From NCBI RefSeq assembly GCF_949987515.2, contig NC_082692.2, positions 89,351,488 to 89,415,487 of the forward strand: a stretch of 64,000 nt of DNA, in the 5' to 3' direction. This DNA comes from Delphinus delphis (lineage: Eukaryota > Chordata > Mammalia > Artiodactyla > Delphinidae). How positions within the stretch are numbered: the first letter of the stretch is position 1; each line of letters begins with the position of its first letter. Below, in pieces: positions 24,331 through 37,070 of the stretch. The translations under genes were made by a program, and so were the position numbers. The notes under the pieces were generated by a model. The model saw only the letters and a program-made list of their open reading frames with translations, was not told the origin of the DNA and searched no databases.

Positions 24331-25324
24331 CAGGGATCTGTAAAGACTCACAATAAATGTAAAACAAAAAAGAACATAAATATAGACCAAGTAAATTGGT
24401 AGCTCAGAAGAGGTAAAAGATAATTGTTGATGATGTTGTGAAGAAGACTTCACAAAGGTGCTGTTTTTAGTCTCAGGATGTTGATAAAAGACATTTCTTT
24501 ACCTGTACCCTCTCTAAAATGATTCACAAATAAAGAGGACAACAAGAAACAGAAATCAAAATTCCATTGTCAATGAAACACAGAGACAAGTTATAATCTC
24601 AAAAACTACAAGAACACAAAGTGGAAGGATAAATGCAGAAAGAGAAAGCGTCATACCAAAATACTCTCAAAGGAAGATGACTGCAAGAAGTAAGTGAAAT
24701 ATCTTGTGGATTCCCCTCAAAGGACCAGAAACTGGAGTCACCTTATAGCTTGGAAGGTAGTGGCAGGGATGCTAAAACTGGAATAGAAGGTTTATTTGAA
24801 AGGCTTTCACTTGGGCTCCCAGGTCATCACCTTCTCCAATCAGCGGACTGTCCCTCTCTGTCTGTCTGTCTGTTTGCCCCTCTCTCTCCCTCTCACTCAC
24901 ACACAAACAAAACCTATGGGAGATTGGAGAATATGTGCAGAGAAATTGAGTTACAGGATCTCCAGACATTCAGTCTTAAGACAAAAGAAAATAGCATCAG
25001 GCCTGAGACAGAAAACCGACTTTGGATGATCCTTCTGTGCAGAAATTGAAAGACCCAAAACATAGACTTAAAAATATCCATGTTTAGGAATTTTCCAATA
25101 AAAAACTGTCAGCCTTAATAACCTAAAAATGAAGAGCATCAGCCAACACACTACATCCATGAATACAGATACATGAATGAAGAGCTAGGGTTATGAACCA
25201 TTTGAGGAAGCCCTCAGTATACAAGAGTAAGGCCTTCAACTAAATAATAACCACTAAAATGGCATTATAGGGAAACAAATAAGAAAACTTAAAAAAATCA
25301 CTGATTTCTTCATATTAAGATTGT
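24331..25324. other. No gene seen; includes a TCTG/CTCT-rich run
   Basis: A short simple-sequence tract of TCTG and TCTC units lies at about 24851-24908. Overlapping open frames there arise from the low complexity. No exon was recognised. Confidence 0.45.
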
Positions 25325-25577
25325 AAAAACTTGGGAAGGATAGTTTGGGAGTTTGGGATTGGCATGTACACACTGCTACATTTAAAATAGATAACCAACA
25401 AGGACCTACTGTATAGCACAGGGAATTCTTCTCAGTACTCTGTAATAATCTCAATGGGAAAAGAATTTTCCCATTCAATAGATGTATTTATGTGTATAAC
25501 TGAATCACTGTGCTGTACACGTGAAACTAAAACAAGATTGTTAACCAACTATACTCCAACATAAAAAAAAATTTAAA
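25325..25577 (+). mobile_element. L1 3'UTR fragment
   Basis: AAAATAGATAACCAACAAGG, CTACTGTATAGCACAGGGAA and CCAACTATACTCCAAC ending in an A-run match the L1 3'UTR subtype seen at 1036-1353. It is strongly 5'-truncated. Confidence 0.8.
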
Positions 25578-26966
25578 CAATGATTTTACAAAAAATTACA
25601 AATAAGAACTTTTTCATCCACAAAAAAGACATTAAAGAAATAAAAGGAAGAAAACAATACAGGAATTAGAAATAGTTTTTGGAAGCTTACATTATGATAG
25701 CTAAAATCAAAACAACAAAACTGATAACAAAAATTACATTCAGCACAGAGTTGTAAGATGAAGTTGAAGGAATTATCCAGAAAGGAAAGAAACAAAAATA
25801 ATTTTATAGTAGTAGCAATAAAATAAGAAAGGTAGAGAATTAATCTATAAAGTATAATATCCTAGGGAACTTCTAAAACATAGACAAGAAAAAAGAAGGG
25901 GAAAATAATATAAAACATATTATCACAAAAATATCCCAGGTGTGAAATGTACTGAGAAGAATATTCTTGAGCTATTAAAATATTTTATCTGATAGAGGTT
26001 TCAATGAAGGAGAGTGAGAAAAGTGGCCAAAAATTGGATGTCAGGGTGAACACTGACTCCAAAACCAAGAGAGTAGGGACTTTAAAGTCCTGCTTTCACA
26101 AAAGTAAAAAGTAAGACCTTCTGAGTAAGTGACTTGCCCATACGGTCACAATTCACTGATCCAAAAGTCCTCAGGTCCTTAATAATGTGTGTTTTCCATA
26201 ATTTTTTTGAACTCTAATTCTCATTTATTATTCTCCTCTCTTCTTTAGGTTATAGTCTGTGGACAGGTTGTAAATATGGGTAACATAATTGCTGAAAGAA
26301 TGAATATTTATTCCTCACACCAATCCAATTCATGTTGTTTTCCTCAATTCAAGTACTGGTCACTTGGCCTTTCATACAGTCATGTCTCTCTAATTCATAA
26401 TTTAATGGAAATGATTTTGGCAATTCCAAGAGACATCTGAGAGTTAAGTTTAGCATTTGTGTCATTAATGTTTTCTGCAGATTGATGACCTTTGTGTTAT
26501 TAAGATGACTGCTTTCCAATTCCTCTATAGCAGTTATCATTTTCCGCTCTCCTTTTTCTTTTATTTACAAATGTGATCTCTGATCCATAAATTAAGAAGG
26601 TGGAAATGGTGTGTGGCTAGCTTTTCATATAATCATACATAAGGGGTCTAATTCACTGAGCCATCTCAAATATTTCCACCCACTTTTGGAAGAATTCTGC
26701 AAAGAAGTCAATGTGGCATAAGTGGAGGAGGGAACTGTTGGCAAGTGTGTCACAGACTCTTTCAGGTTCCCTCTTCCAAATAACTGTAATATGAATTTTG
26801 AAGCTGAACTATTAGTAAAGTGATTATTTCAGTCCTGTTTAAGTCAGTAGATGTAGATCATAATATGACTATCATTTTATTTGTTTGTTGATGGTCTGAT
26901 TTTAGGCCTTAGAACATTACTGTCTAGGCACATTTGAGAAAAAAGAAGAAGTAACATTAGAAAACC
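25578..26966. other. No gene seen; faint MIR near 26080-26200
   Basis: The AAAGTCCTGC...GTAAGTGACTTGCCCATACGG stretch at about 26085-26150 looks like the 3' part of a MIR. The rest is AT-rich with nothing recognised. Confidence 0.4.
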
Positions 26967-26991
26967 TGTGTGTGTGTGTGTGTGTGTGTGT

Positions 26992-27030
<39 letters not shown>

Positions 27031-27035
27031 TGTGA
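26967..27035. repeat. (TG)n microsatellite
   Basis: TG run with TCTC and TCTG interruptions, about 69 bp. Confidence 0.95.
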
Positions 27036-27179
27036 TAAAAAAAAATTGCAAAATCCAAGGACAGTGCTCCCTTGGTCCAGCTCAACTCTTAGAACAGCTT
27101 CAACTTAAAAAAGTCCATGATCATAATATTTATTTTTACATATCCAGATATTTATGCTATTTACTAAAAGTTCTGAGAA

Positions 27180-27490
27180 ATAGTTCAACTGAGTTGTCTT
27201 ATTACCAGGTTCGGAGGAAATGTTCTTTATCATTTTGAGGAAGTTTCATTCTATTCCTAGCTTTCTGAGTGTTTTTATTATGAAAGGGTGCTGGATTTTG
27301 TCAAATCCTTTTTTTGTGCATCAATTAAGATAAGCATTTTTTCTTCCTTTTTTTCTCCCTTCACTCTATTAGTGTGGTGTATTCCATTGCTTAATTTTTC
27401 TTATGTCAAACCATCCTTGCATCTCTGGGATAATTCTCAGTTGATAGTGACACATAATCCATTTAATGTGCTTCTGGGCCAGCAGTGATT
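27180..27490 (-). mobile_element. Old L1 ORF2 fragment
   Basis: GGGTGCTGGATTTTGTCAAA, TGTGGTGTATTCCATTGC and CATCCTTGCATCTCTGGGATAA match the reverse-transcriptase part of L1 ORF2 in reverse, at high divergence. The matching region of the young L1 is near 7230-7380. Confidence 0.75.
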
Positions 27491-27724
27491 TTTGCACCCT
27501 AAATAGACATTTGAAAATATCAAGGTAGTATTGATTATCACATTGGAGGAGGGTGGTAGCAGCATCTGGTGTATGGAGGCCAGGATATTGCCAAACAGTC
27601 CACAATAGACAAAACAGCTGCCTTTCCTCTTACAACAAACCATTAGCCATCCCAAAGTGTCAATATTGCCCAAGTTGAGAAACTCTAAATTTCATCAACC
27701 CTAGTAACGTTATTCTTTCGTTAA

Positions 27725-28140
27725 TGTGTCATTTAGTCTCTTTCCCCTCAGCCTCCTCAAATCACCCTACCCTCTTCTTTCTATGCTCTAGCCACATTGA
27801 ACCTCACTTAGTTTCTTCTGTCAGTCAAGTTGTCTTTTGTGCTCATCTTCCACACATTTACTTCCCTCTGATCAGAATATCCTTTCCCCTTCCTCACTCC
27901 CCAACACCATGGAGTTTTACTTCTACTTATTCCTTAGTTCTCAGTTATTTCCTCCAGGAAGGTTTTCTGATCCTCCTTAGACTAAGAGAGGTACTTTTGT
28001 AATATTTCCCCCCAATACCCACACTGCTTATATCATAGCATTTATCAGTTTCTTAAAATAACAAGTTAATATCTATAAGGTTTATACACAATCCTGTTTG
28101 CTCAATGTAGTATCTTCAAGACCTGGGCCTTTGCAATTTA
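27725..28140 (+). mobile_element. L2 LINE fragment
   Basis: CTTCTTTCTATGCTCTAGCCACATTGAA, described by its 'TGCTCTAGCCACA' core, AGTTATTTCCTCCAGGAAGG and ACTGCTTATATCATAGCATTT follow the L2 3' region in forward orientation. Confidence 0.65.
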
Positions 28141-29499
28141 TACAGTAGTTTTTTGTTTATTTGTTTGTTTTTAAGTTATAGAATGAGCAAAAGAATAACT
28201 GAATGAAACAGCCTACATTTTTTTTTCTTTATCTGTAACATTCAGGAAATGTAGCGCTTAGGAAATGTAAGTTAATGTTTTGTGTGTGTACACTTAAGAT
28301 ATATCTGTGAAACAAAAATAACCAATTAAAATATTTTTAATCTAGTTATCTAAATCTTTAATACTGTGCCTTACCCATAAATGACAGTTCATATATCTGA
28401 TTGTTTTAAATTACCAAATTATTGATTCACTATCTGTGCAAAGACTGAGAGACAAACCCAGAGTTTTAGAGCACTCATTTTCAGAATTGGTTTTGAATAA
28501 ATTCTGAGATACATAAGCAAGATTTGAAAATAGAATCTGGGGCAAAAGAAAGCAGTTTATTTCTGCCTTTTAAATCAATAGGCTTGGAGCACAATTTCTA
28601 GGAAATTCTGGCTTTCCTAGGCAGAGTTCAATTTCTGGAGAAAGAAATAAAATGTAGTCTGCACACAGTCAAATGCCAGAGGCAATGCGAGTATTGTGCA
28701 AGTTCAAACCAGGTCAGAATAAAAATGACTACTAACCAGTCACCCAGCTTGTAAAATGATATAAGAACTCATTCTTACTTATTGCCCTTTACAAATATTA
28801 AAAAATAAGTCATAGTGTCAGCAAGATGCCTCAAGTTTCAGTGTTGCTTTATGGACTAGAAGTATTTCAAGTAAGACTTGGCTGTGATGTGAATTTCTGT
28901 AAATCAAAGCCTACTTTTCCACTTAATCTAATCAAGGTACTGATACTACATACATCCTAATGTTTATTTGACAAGCCCCAATACACTGAGATGATATCAT
29001 CTTAAGAGAAAAGATTTAAGACAAAAGCCAGTACCATATTGCTACGATGAGCTAGATGTGTTCTGCCTGTTGGGGATTGTAGTTTTCATTTTGCTTTTAT
29101 ATTTCATTAGCATTTTAAATTCTAATATCTCCTGTTACCATTAGGTACTCTTCATAACCTCTAGAATCACAGCAGTTCTTGAGAGTTAACAATCTTCCAA
29201 ACCAATGTTATGTTCCTCAGTTTATATTTGTCTTCCTCCTATGTTTTCCTAAATAGTTACATTGATAATTGTTTGGAAAAGTTTCAGATTTCATGAGTTT
29301 ATTTTGCTTGCCAGCCTTCTGAGCCTCCATTTCCTCATCTTTAATATGGAGAACTGCAGAGAAAGTTAAAATCAGTACTTGATATTAAAAAAAAAAAAAA
29401 ACAAGCATGTGCATATGAATGTATGCTAATTATAGATCCTTTAGATAAATCTAATTCTGCTGGTTAAGACTCATTCCCCACTTTTGGCTTATCACGTAG
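28141..29499. other. No gene seen
   Basis: AT-rich, with a short A-run near 29389-29401. No exon, RNA gene or clear repeat. Confidence 0.4.
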
Positions 29500-29805
29500 T
29501 AAGGTGAGAGTTCATTTAATTGGAAGGATTTTCAGTGATGTGACCTTCCCTAATCAGTTTACCTAAAGTAGCAGAATGACTCCCCATCTCATTATATCTC
29601 AGGTCACTAATTATTCTATTTATTTATTTCTTCATACTTATCACAATGTTTATTTATTATGGCTCTGCCTATTTTCCTATTGTCTCTGGCCCATCACCTT
29701 TAGAATAAAAGCTCCAGGAGGGCACAGACCATTTTTGCCTTGTTCAACTTTTTATCACTGACACAAAGAGCTCTTAGTAGGTCATCAATCAATGTTTGTT
29801 AAATA
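29500..29805 (+). mobile_element. L2 LINE 3' fragment
   Basis: AAAGCTCCAGGAGGGCACAG and GTAGGTCATCAATCAATGTTTGTTAAATA follow the L2 3' end in forward orientation. Confidence 0.65.
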
Positions 29806-30960
29806 AGATTTTTTTGGTTGCAGACACCACATTTTATGGAATGAAAGTAATGTCCTGGGTCAAGCCAGAAGAGATGAGAAAGGCTTTCAAAATGAATGCA
29901 TAATCTTTATATCTAGAGCTTCTTCTTGTGTCTCTTCCACATGCCTCTTTCTTCCTATCACCAACTAGGAACTCCCCACATGACCAGAAGAAGGATAGAG
30001 TGAAAGTCATCTGGAGAGTCAGCACCTTTCCCATTAGTTCTGGATCCTCTTATCTATTAATTATCTGATATGTCATCACTACATCACTGGTGTCCTAAGT
30101 ACCTTAAATTATACATATATATATAATATATAAATTCTATAGAAGTATATACATTTCATGTATTTTATATGTATTATATATAGTTTACACATACTTTTGT
30201 AAAAGTATTTATTTGTTTTCAATTAAAGTGGAAAAGTTAAAAATGCCTATTTTTGTCTACTACGTGATATGGAAACACTTTTGCTTAAAGGACAAATCCT
30301 AGCACAGTTCTAAAATAACTATACAACCACCAGAAAAAAGGAAAATTAATTTCTCTTGATATTACAACTTTAAATAAATGCTTCTATTATATTCTAACAA
30401 TATTATTATATAATGAACACAAGAAGGAAAATTTCATAAGACTGATACTTTGTGTTTTGTAAGCTAAATCCATTTTCGATTACATAAATTCTTTAAGTTC
30501 AGATTATGCATCAAGTTTATCCATATTAATATCTACTGTCAGATATATATGTAAGCACATAAACCTCTCTAAATGACTATATTTTATTCCCCTATAACCA
30601 TGAGATTTAATTAGGGCTATGGCTAAGTAACACTAACCAATAATATGATTTGGCTGACACAACCAGAGGAAATCTGTAAAGTCAATGAACTACTTTGATA
30701 TCTTGTATAGAAAAACAATAAGTTGATTGAATTTTCACTTTTTAATCTGTTATTTTAATATCAAGTATTCTCAGCATTAAATATATTTTGTTGATTGAAT
30801 TCTTGTCCACTAGGAAAAGGCAGTCTAACATATAACTAGGGGGTCTTTTCTACGTTTCCAGAATTTTTTAGGGTCTTCTGCTAGGCTAAAGCAATCGTTA
30901 AAGTGATATTCTCAATATGTAAAAGTTCAATATTTGATGCAGCCATTCAATTTTGTGTGG

Positions 30961-30962
<2 letters not shown>
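29806..30962. other. No gene seen; AT-rich
   Basis: Contains a TA-rich low-complexity zone near 30110-30185. No exon was recognised. Confidence 0.4.
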
Positions 30963-31013
<51 letters not shown>

Positions 31014-31043
31014 TATATATATGTATATGTATATGTATATATA
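30963..31043. repeat. (TA)n microsatellite
   Basis: Long TA run with CA and TG interruptions. It is self-complementary and can form hairpins. Such tracts are prone to length change and assembly error. Confidence 0.93.
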
Positions 31044-31589
31044 AAACACAGATTGTTAAAAAGAAACAAAAAATTCTGAGCAATAGAAAGCAAAGTATAT
31101 GTCTCTGAAATTGAGTGAGCACCCACTGCAGGGCCCAGAGGTTCAAAACTTTTGTAGCAGCGAATGGCTGTCTCCAAGAAATATTCTAAATTAAGTGCGT
31201 ACCAACCAGATTTACATAATTGGCTTCTCTTTAGCTACTTTTAGAGTCTACCTTGAGTTGGTTTAACCTATTTATTGGTTGAATTATAGAGACAACCTAT
31301 CTGAATCAATCAACTTATTCTTTTGAAATTATGTTTCTTTTATCTCAGAATATAATTTTTCAGACCACAACTTTCAACATTACTTGTACATAATAAATGT
31401 TTTTGACATTTTGTCACATAATGATTACTTTGTTGCATTCATTCCCATATGATGACACCCTAAAGTGACCAGAATGACATGTGAGGCCAAGATACAGAGT
31501 GGGCACCACCCCAATCCTGTGCATCTCCATTAATTTAGGATCAACTGTAATGTTCCTTGTCATCAGGTCAAGTTCTATAATTCATTCTC
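31044..31589. other. No gene seen
   Basis: No recognised exon or repeat. Confidence 0.4.
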
Positions 31590-31740
31590 TGGATAATTTG
31601 GAAATCATCTGGTCCAACTGCCTCCCCACTCCACAATTTGTCAGATAAAAAACTGACATTCAAACAAGCAGAGTACTTTCCGAACGCCACACAGAAAATT
31701 AGAGACAGTGCCTATACCAAAACTCAGGTATGTAGATAGA
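31590..31740 (+). mobile_element. MIR-type SINE fragment
   Basis: AAATCATCTGGTCCAACTGCC, CAGATAAAAAACTGACATTC and CCACACAGAAAATTAGAGACAG follow a MIR-family 3' half (the 'gatgaggaaactgaggc' region), strongly diverged. Confidence 0.55.
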
Positions 31741-32639
31741 TTAATGATTGATTGCCCTGCAGGGATGGACTCAATGAGTTGAGAATTGAGGAATTTAGTT
31801 GTGCTTGTTTCAGGGAAATAAAGTCACTAGCTATTCACCTAATTAGTTTTAGTTATAAAATTCAACAGCCTCCTACAGATACATGTATTTCTACAGAACA
31901 ACATGCTTGAGGGGGCTGTTTGTTTCTATAGTTTTTGATCAAACAAATGACAACATTAGAACTTCTGATTTTCCCTTTAGCAGCCCAAATATATTCAACT
32001 TACAAGCTGAAAGATATTGGACTTTTAATAACTCAAGCTTTCTGAGTACTATTAAGCTCCATAAAGCTATTTTAGGTAGACAATTTTTTCATTTCTTATC
32101 TCATCTAATCTTCATTTCAATATTGGAACAACTAGGTATATGCCTTCTTTTATTTGTATGGTTTTCCTTTTAGGATTTATGTAAATGAATATAAGTGAAA
32201 AAAGAGTAAACTATATTCCAGGAAGGGTATTAGAATACTAATGTAGCTAATGCTATTCTTGGGAGCCACTTAGGAAAAAGTGGATTCATTTAAAAAAGCG
32301 AGTTATAGAATATTATCAATATTAAGAGATCAGCTGTATGTTATTAAAGAACTGTAACTTTCGAGAACAACTACAGAGCAGTATAATCACCAAAGACTTC
32401 AGCATATGCTTCTAAAACTATGTGCATATTTTAAGTGCCAGGCAGAAGGTCCAATTTTCCCTGTTTGTCTGGGATGGCCCTGATAATAGAACTCAACATA
32501 TTGCATCCCAGGAACCTTCAATTCCCAGGCAACTCAAGAAATTTGGTCTTATTGGTCTGACCAAAAGTTCCAAGTGAAATAGTAGCTGGAATTGTATTGT
32601 CTTCATGCATGTAGGCACTAGCTGGTAAAAAGGTTTGGG
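31741..32639. other. No gene seen
   Basis: A 96-codon open frame at 31883-32173 has no recognisable family and no flanking exon signals that I trust. No other feature was seen. Confidence 0.4.
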
Positions 32640-32840
32640 ATGATTTTTGGGTTCAACTTTTCCTAGTTTTGTGACCTATAGAAAATCACCTGACTTTTTG
32701 CACCGTCACTTTCCATTTTTATAAAATGTGAATAATACTTTTCTCACATATATTTATGAAGTTTAAATAAAAATATGAATGTGAGGTGCATTTTAATATT
32801 CAAAATGCTATATAAATATAAGATGCTTTTCTTAACTCCA
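32640..32840 (+). mobile_element. MIR SINE
   Basis: CCTAGTTTTGTGACC, CATTTTTATAAAATGTGAATAA and TGCTATATAAATATAAGATGC track the MIR core and 3' part in order. Confidence 0.6.
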
Positions 32841-34479
32841 GCAAGTTTGTAGGATCAATGCTGGAACACAAAACACTTTCTAAGTGACAAGTGTTTGAGG
32901 TATATGTACTGTAACTTAAATATTTAAGTGTACATGAATTGGTTTTAGATATGAGTTTCTACGTAATTTTCCACAGTTACTGATTTAAACTCCCAGGTCA
33001 TGCTTTTGAAAACTATCTACATCAGGCAGTGTTTATTTACATAGAATACATTTTGTTTTCTTTCTTTAATTTTTTTATTGTTACTTTAAGTATTAAATCC
33101 CTTTGAAAAAAAGCATGCTTCCTTAATATGGAGTTTAGAAATTGGTTTGAAAGGCCAAACCTTAATTTTAGTGTGACTTACCTATAAAATGTTCTGTCTT
33201 CTCTCCTCTTTACTTAATGAAAAAGCCAATTGCAAAGCAAGAAGATTGATGTGTAGCAATAATCCTGGTGTTCTAGTAATAAAAACCTTTGCTGAAGTCC
33301 CATTTTTATAAAAGGCACTGATTCTATTTCAAGGCTAATGTACAACCCAATGTCTAATAAATGGCAGAGATTTTTTAATTATAGCAGATGTTGTCCATGC
33401 TCTCAATGAATCTCCCACCCCCATACCCATCATCAGGATTCACAACTACAACTCTGATGACTGTGAAAACCTGACTGTCTCTGTTTCCGGCCTGAGAAAC
33501 ATGCTTTTCTCCATGCAGGCCAAACTAGCACTGCCTGAGAGTTAATGTTCCCAGAACCAACTCTCAATCAATTATGGATGAGAAATTGATAAATACTCAT
33601 CTTCTGTGCCCCTCATTTGGGATAACTGAACATTGTTCTGCATCCAGTACTCCCCAGAGAGACTGAGATCCAGTTGACCACACTGACAACTGGCCAGATA
33701 ATAAACTTTTACTGGCTCCATTCTGTGTCTGAGTAAGCCACTTCCCTTCCCATGTTTCTTAGGATAACTTCCCAACCAACCTTTTTGCATTAAAAAGTCC
33801 TTGACTCACAGTCTACTTTTGGGGGAGCTCAGAAAAAGAAAATACTGTTTGATAAATAAATTAGTTCACCCTTATGAAAATATACACACGTACACAGAAG
33901 AACTTCTGCCTCGCTGTGTCAACATATAAATCATCTCATCTTTCTCTAAGCTGGTTTATAAGAGCTGTTGTAAATGGAACTCAGCTTATAGTTGGGGGGA
34001 GTGAATCCTTTCTTAATTAACTTATTATTAAACTAATTATTGAAACATACTATTTTACTTTATCTCAAGAGATTCTTTGAATGTAAATAATAAAGTTGAA
34101 GTCATAGAATATAAAGAATAGCAAAAGAACTGAGAACTCTATTTTTTTTCAACTGGAAGGTTGATCCATTAACATTAGAGGCAGACCCTGGAGATATTCC
34201 ATAAAGCTAACTTCTGCTAAAGTCTGTTCTGACATCTCCTATATGATAAAAGTTCCTGACATTTAGCAGGAGTTGACATCTTTGTATTCTACCTCCAAAT
34301 GGTAGGTTTGCAGGGAAGACGGAACACTATAATATGTATCCTAGAAATTTAGCACTTGAGCTCAGAAGTAGGTAGAGTGTGAATTATCTGCTGCTGCTGA
34401 TGGTCATGTCTCATACCCAATTCTGCCCTGGGGTATGGGGTACACAAAGGGAGGTTCTTGTTGATACTGGTGGATGCTG
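32841..34479. other. No gene seen
   Basis: AT-rich. AATAAACTTTTACTGGCTCC near 33700 resembles the polyadenylation part of an LTR, but the surrounding sequence was not convincing. No exon was recognised. Confidence 0.35.
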
Positions 34480-35060
34480 TGTGTAAGCTTCCAAAGGAAC
34501 AATTAATCCTTCGAGTCTAATCAAAGGCTGCTCAGGGGGTCGTTCTCCTTGAATTAATGGGAGTATGAGTGTTCAATGAGGGAGATTAGCCCCAGAAGAC
34601 AGGGAAGCAAATTAAACCTTTATTTTGATTTGAATTGGGAGTGAATAAATTGTTGTCTGCGCACTTAACTCAAGTGAAGTTAACATGAGAGCATGAATGG
34701 AGACCAGCTTCTCTGTGTGGCAAAGGAGACCTCAGGGCACTTTGTACCCAGAAACCTCCTGAGACAGAGCTGAGATGGAAGTGGCCATTCATCATGCTCT
34801 GGGGTGACGGGGATTTTCAGTAAATGCTGTATCAATGTAGTTAAATCTTCCCAGAACCAATAAAAATGCCCTTTGCCTTTTCCACCCTCTATTACAAGTA
34901 ATTGCTACCCATCTAATTATGGATAACTTGGAAGTAGTTACAGAGTACTTGGAGTGCCTGGGGGATGAAAAGTTCGAAGGAAAAATGTAGCCGTGTATCA
35001 TTGGCATTCATGAGAAAATTCACATTAGATGTTTGAAAGGCAGGTCCCCAGGAGGCAATA
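34480..35060. promoter_or_regulatory. Candidate non-coding regulatory element, homeodomain-site rich
   Basis: No repeat was recognised in about 580 bp. The text holds several homeodomain-like cores: ATTAATCC near 34503, GCAAATTAAACC near 34607, AAGTAATTG near 34897 and CTAATTATGGATAA near 34912. There is also a TCF/LEF-like AATCAAAGG near 34520. The density of such sites in unique sequence next to a neural gene fits an enhancer, but this is inference only, without conservation or chromatin data. Confidence 0.25.
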
Positions 35061-36227
35061 GAGAAGTCAGGAACAATATTGTGCCAAAAATACCATTCTG
35101 GCTGGGGACATGAGGGAGTTTATGTCAGGTAGAGTGAAGGAAAGCTATTTGGAAAGAAAAGATATATGTGCTTTTCTATATGCATTTAGTTTATTTATAT
35201 ATGTACATCCCCTGAAAAACTAGTATGTTCTGGGAACTGACAAGCAAATTGGGACTGAAATTTCTGAAATATGCAGCTGTGCTTATATTTCTTTTACTGT
35301 AAAATCTCCAAATAACATCTTGCAACATGATCAATATGTTTTCAAACTCATATCGTTTTAAAATCTGTTTGCAACCAATAAGCCAAAAATGTGTTGCACC
35401 CAGGTACCACTTTACACTTGGGAGGCCAAGTTTAAGCCATTGGAGATTCAGATGCAGAATCCAAAGTCACTGCCCTTTCAGAAGATATACCTCTTCTGGA
35501 AGCCTAAAGACCGGCTGTCCCATTGATGACATACCAGACATATAGGTTGGAAAAAGATGTTAAGAGGAGCATAGGTGATATCATCCTTGCCTGGAATCAC
35601 TTTAGTGCAAAAAGAATTCTTCTTTCACTTATTTCCTCATTCTAGACTGTTTGGGTAATAGTCACTTGAAGACAGGCAAGGGTAAGTCTACTTACTTCTC
35701 TTCATTACCCTTATTTAAAAGGTCTAGTGTATCACCTTTCAAGGAGACTGTACTGAATTCTATAACGTAACAAAGAGAATGATAACTCTCAAAATTATTA
35801 TTGCTTCTGAATGCTTTTTCCATAACACCCCTGAAATACATTTAAGTCATAAGTAGCAACCATTCACCCACTCAATGAATTAGTGTAACTTGATCCTTCC
35901 TGTGTACAAGGACACACACACTCACACACACAACCCTGAAGAATAGACCAGCAAAATATATTATGGAAAAGTAGTCATACCTTAAATATTTTATTCATTC
36001 CTCATTAAAGATAAATTGATTAGAAGTTGAAAGTGAAAGCATTTCTAAATGAAGGTATAATAAAATCTTCATGGGATAAAGGTCATTGAATCTTGGCAGA
36101 ATTCTAAAATTGGAGAATTCTAGGAAGATGGACCAACATAATCAAAGATAGAGGCATCCTTGAAAATGACCTGATCTTTTAAATTTGGTTGTTTTGTACT
36201 TAATAATAATAACAATAATGATGACAA
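35061..36227. other. No gene seen
   Basis: Short CA run near 35912-35931 and an AAT-rich tract near 36199-36237 just before the MIR. No exon was recognised. Confidence 0.4.
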
Positions 36228-36450
36228 TAATAATAGCAGCTATTACTTAGTGTGCTCTGGTTTCAAATGAGATACTCTTCAAAGCAGTTTATATGAATTA
36301 ACTTATCCTCACCTCAGACTTGGGAAGTAGCTACTATTATTATTCCCATTTTACTGATGAGGAAACGAAGGCACAGAAGAGTTAGGTAACCTACCAAATT
36401 CCTTACTGAATGAGAGGCAGAGGCTGGATTGAAAGGAGGAAGCGTGGCTA
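36228..36450 (+). mobile_element. MIR SINE
   Basis: TAACTTATCCTCACC, CTATTATTATTCCCATTTTAC and TGATGAGGAAACGAAGGCAC are a clear MIR 3' half, followed by GAGAGGCAGAGGCTGGATT. Confidence 0.85.
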
Positions 36451-36944
36451 CAGAGCACAGACCTTCAGCTACCACTGTCTCCTCTTGAAAAGCTCAAAGC
36501 CACTGAGTCAATGACTCTGTCATCCTTTCCATGTCACTTCAGACATGGCGGCCTAACAGAACCAATGCCCTCTTGCACATAGGAGTTCAGGGCAGTAGTG
36601 GGCATCTACCTATATGCAAACTGGACTGCTGGATTGGGTTGGGAGCTATTCCCCAGAATCATGGCCTTTTGTTTACATTATGCAGAGAAAAGAAACTACT
36701 GTCTGGTGTTCTCTTTCCTTCCACAGATCTGCTTAGTCTAGTAGGCAGCCATAGGGACTGAACAAAAGGCAGTTTTAAGAGCACCACTCTGCCCTTAGTC
36801 TCACTATAGCCTGTCCCACTTTAGATATTTTCCTAAAACTACCTTTACATTCAAGTTGCCTACTGTTCTGGAAACCAATTAATGTCTTTTTTCAGAATAA
36901 TTCCAAGTACATATGTCCAGATCACTGACATCAATCCTGTGCTT
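36451..36944. other. No gene seen
   Basis: No exon, RNA gene or clear repeat was recognised. Confidence 0.4.
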
Positions 36945-37070
36945 CCTATATATAATATGGAAAGGGCCTTAGTCTTAAAATCAAAAGACCTAGGTCCAAG
37001 GTCCAGCTCGGCCACATACTACCTATATGCTTTTGGCCCAATACTTGAAGTAGCGTTACATTATTTGGAA
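36945..37070 (+). mobile_element. MIR SINE, 5' part
   Basis: AAAATCAAAAGACCTAGGTCC and CTCGGCCACATACTACC follow the central MIR core in forward orientation. Confidence 0.6.

Noticed and set aside
26967..27035. CRISPR-like or regulatory repeat array
   Set aside because: It and the similar runs at 2673, 23904, 30963 and 48940 are plain dinucleotide microsatellites without spacers.
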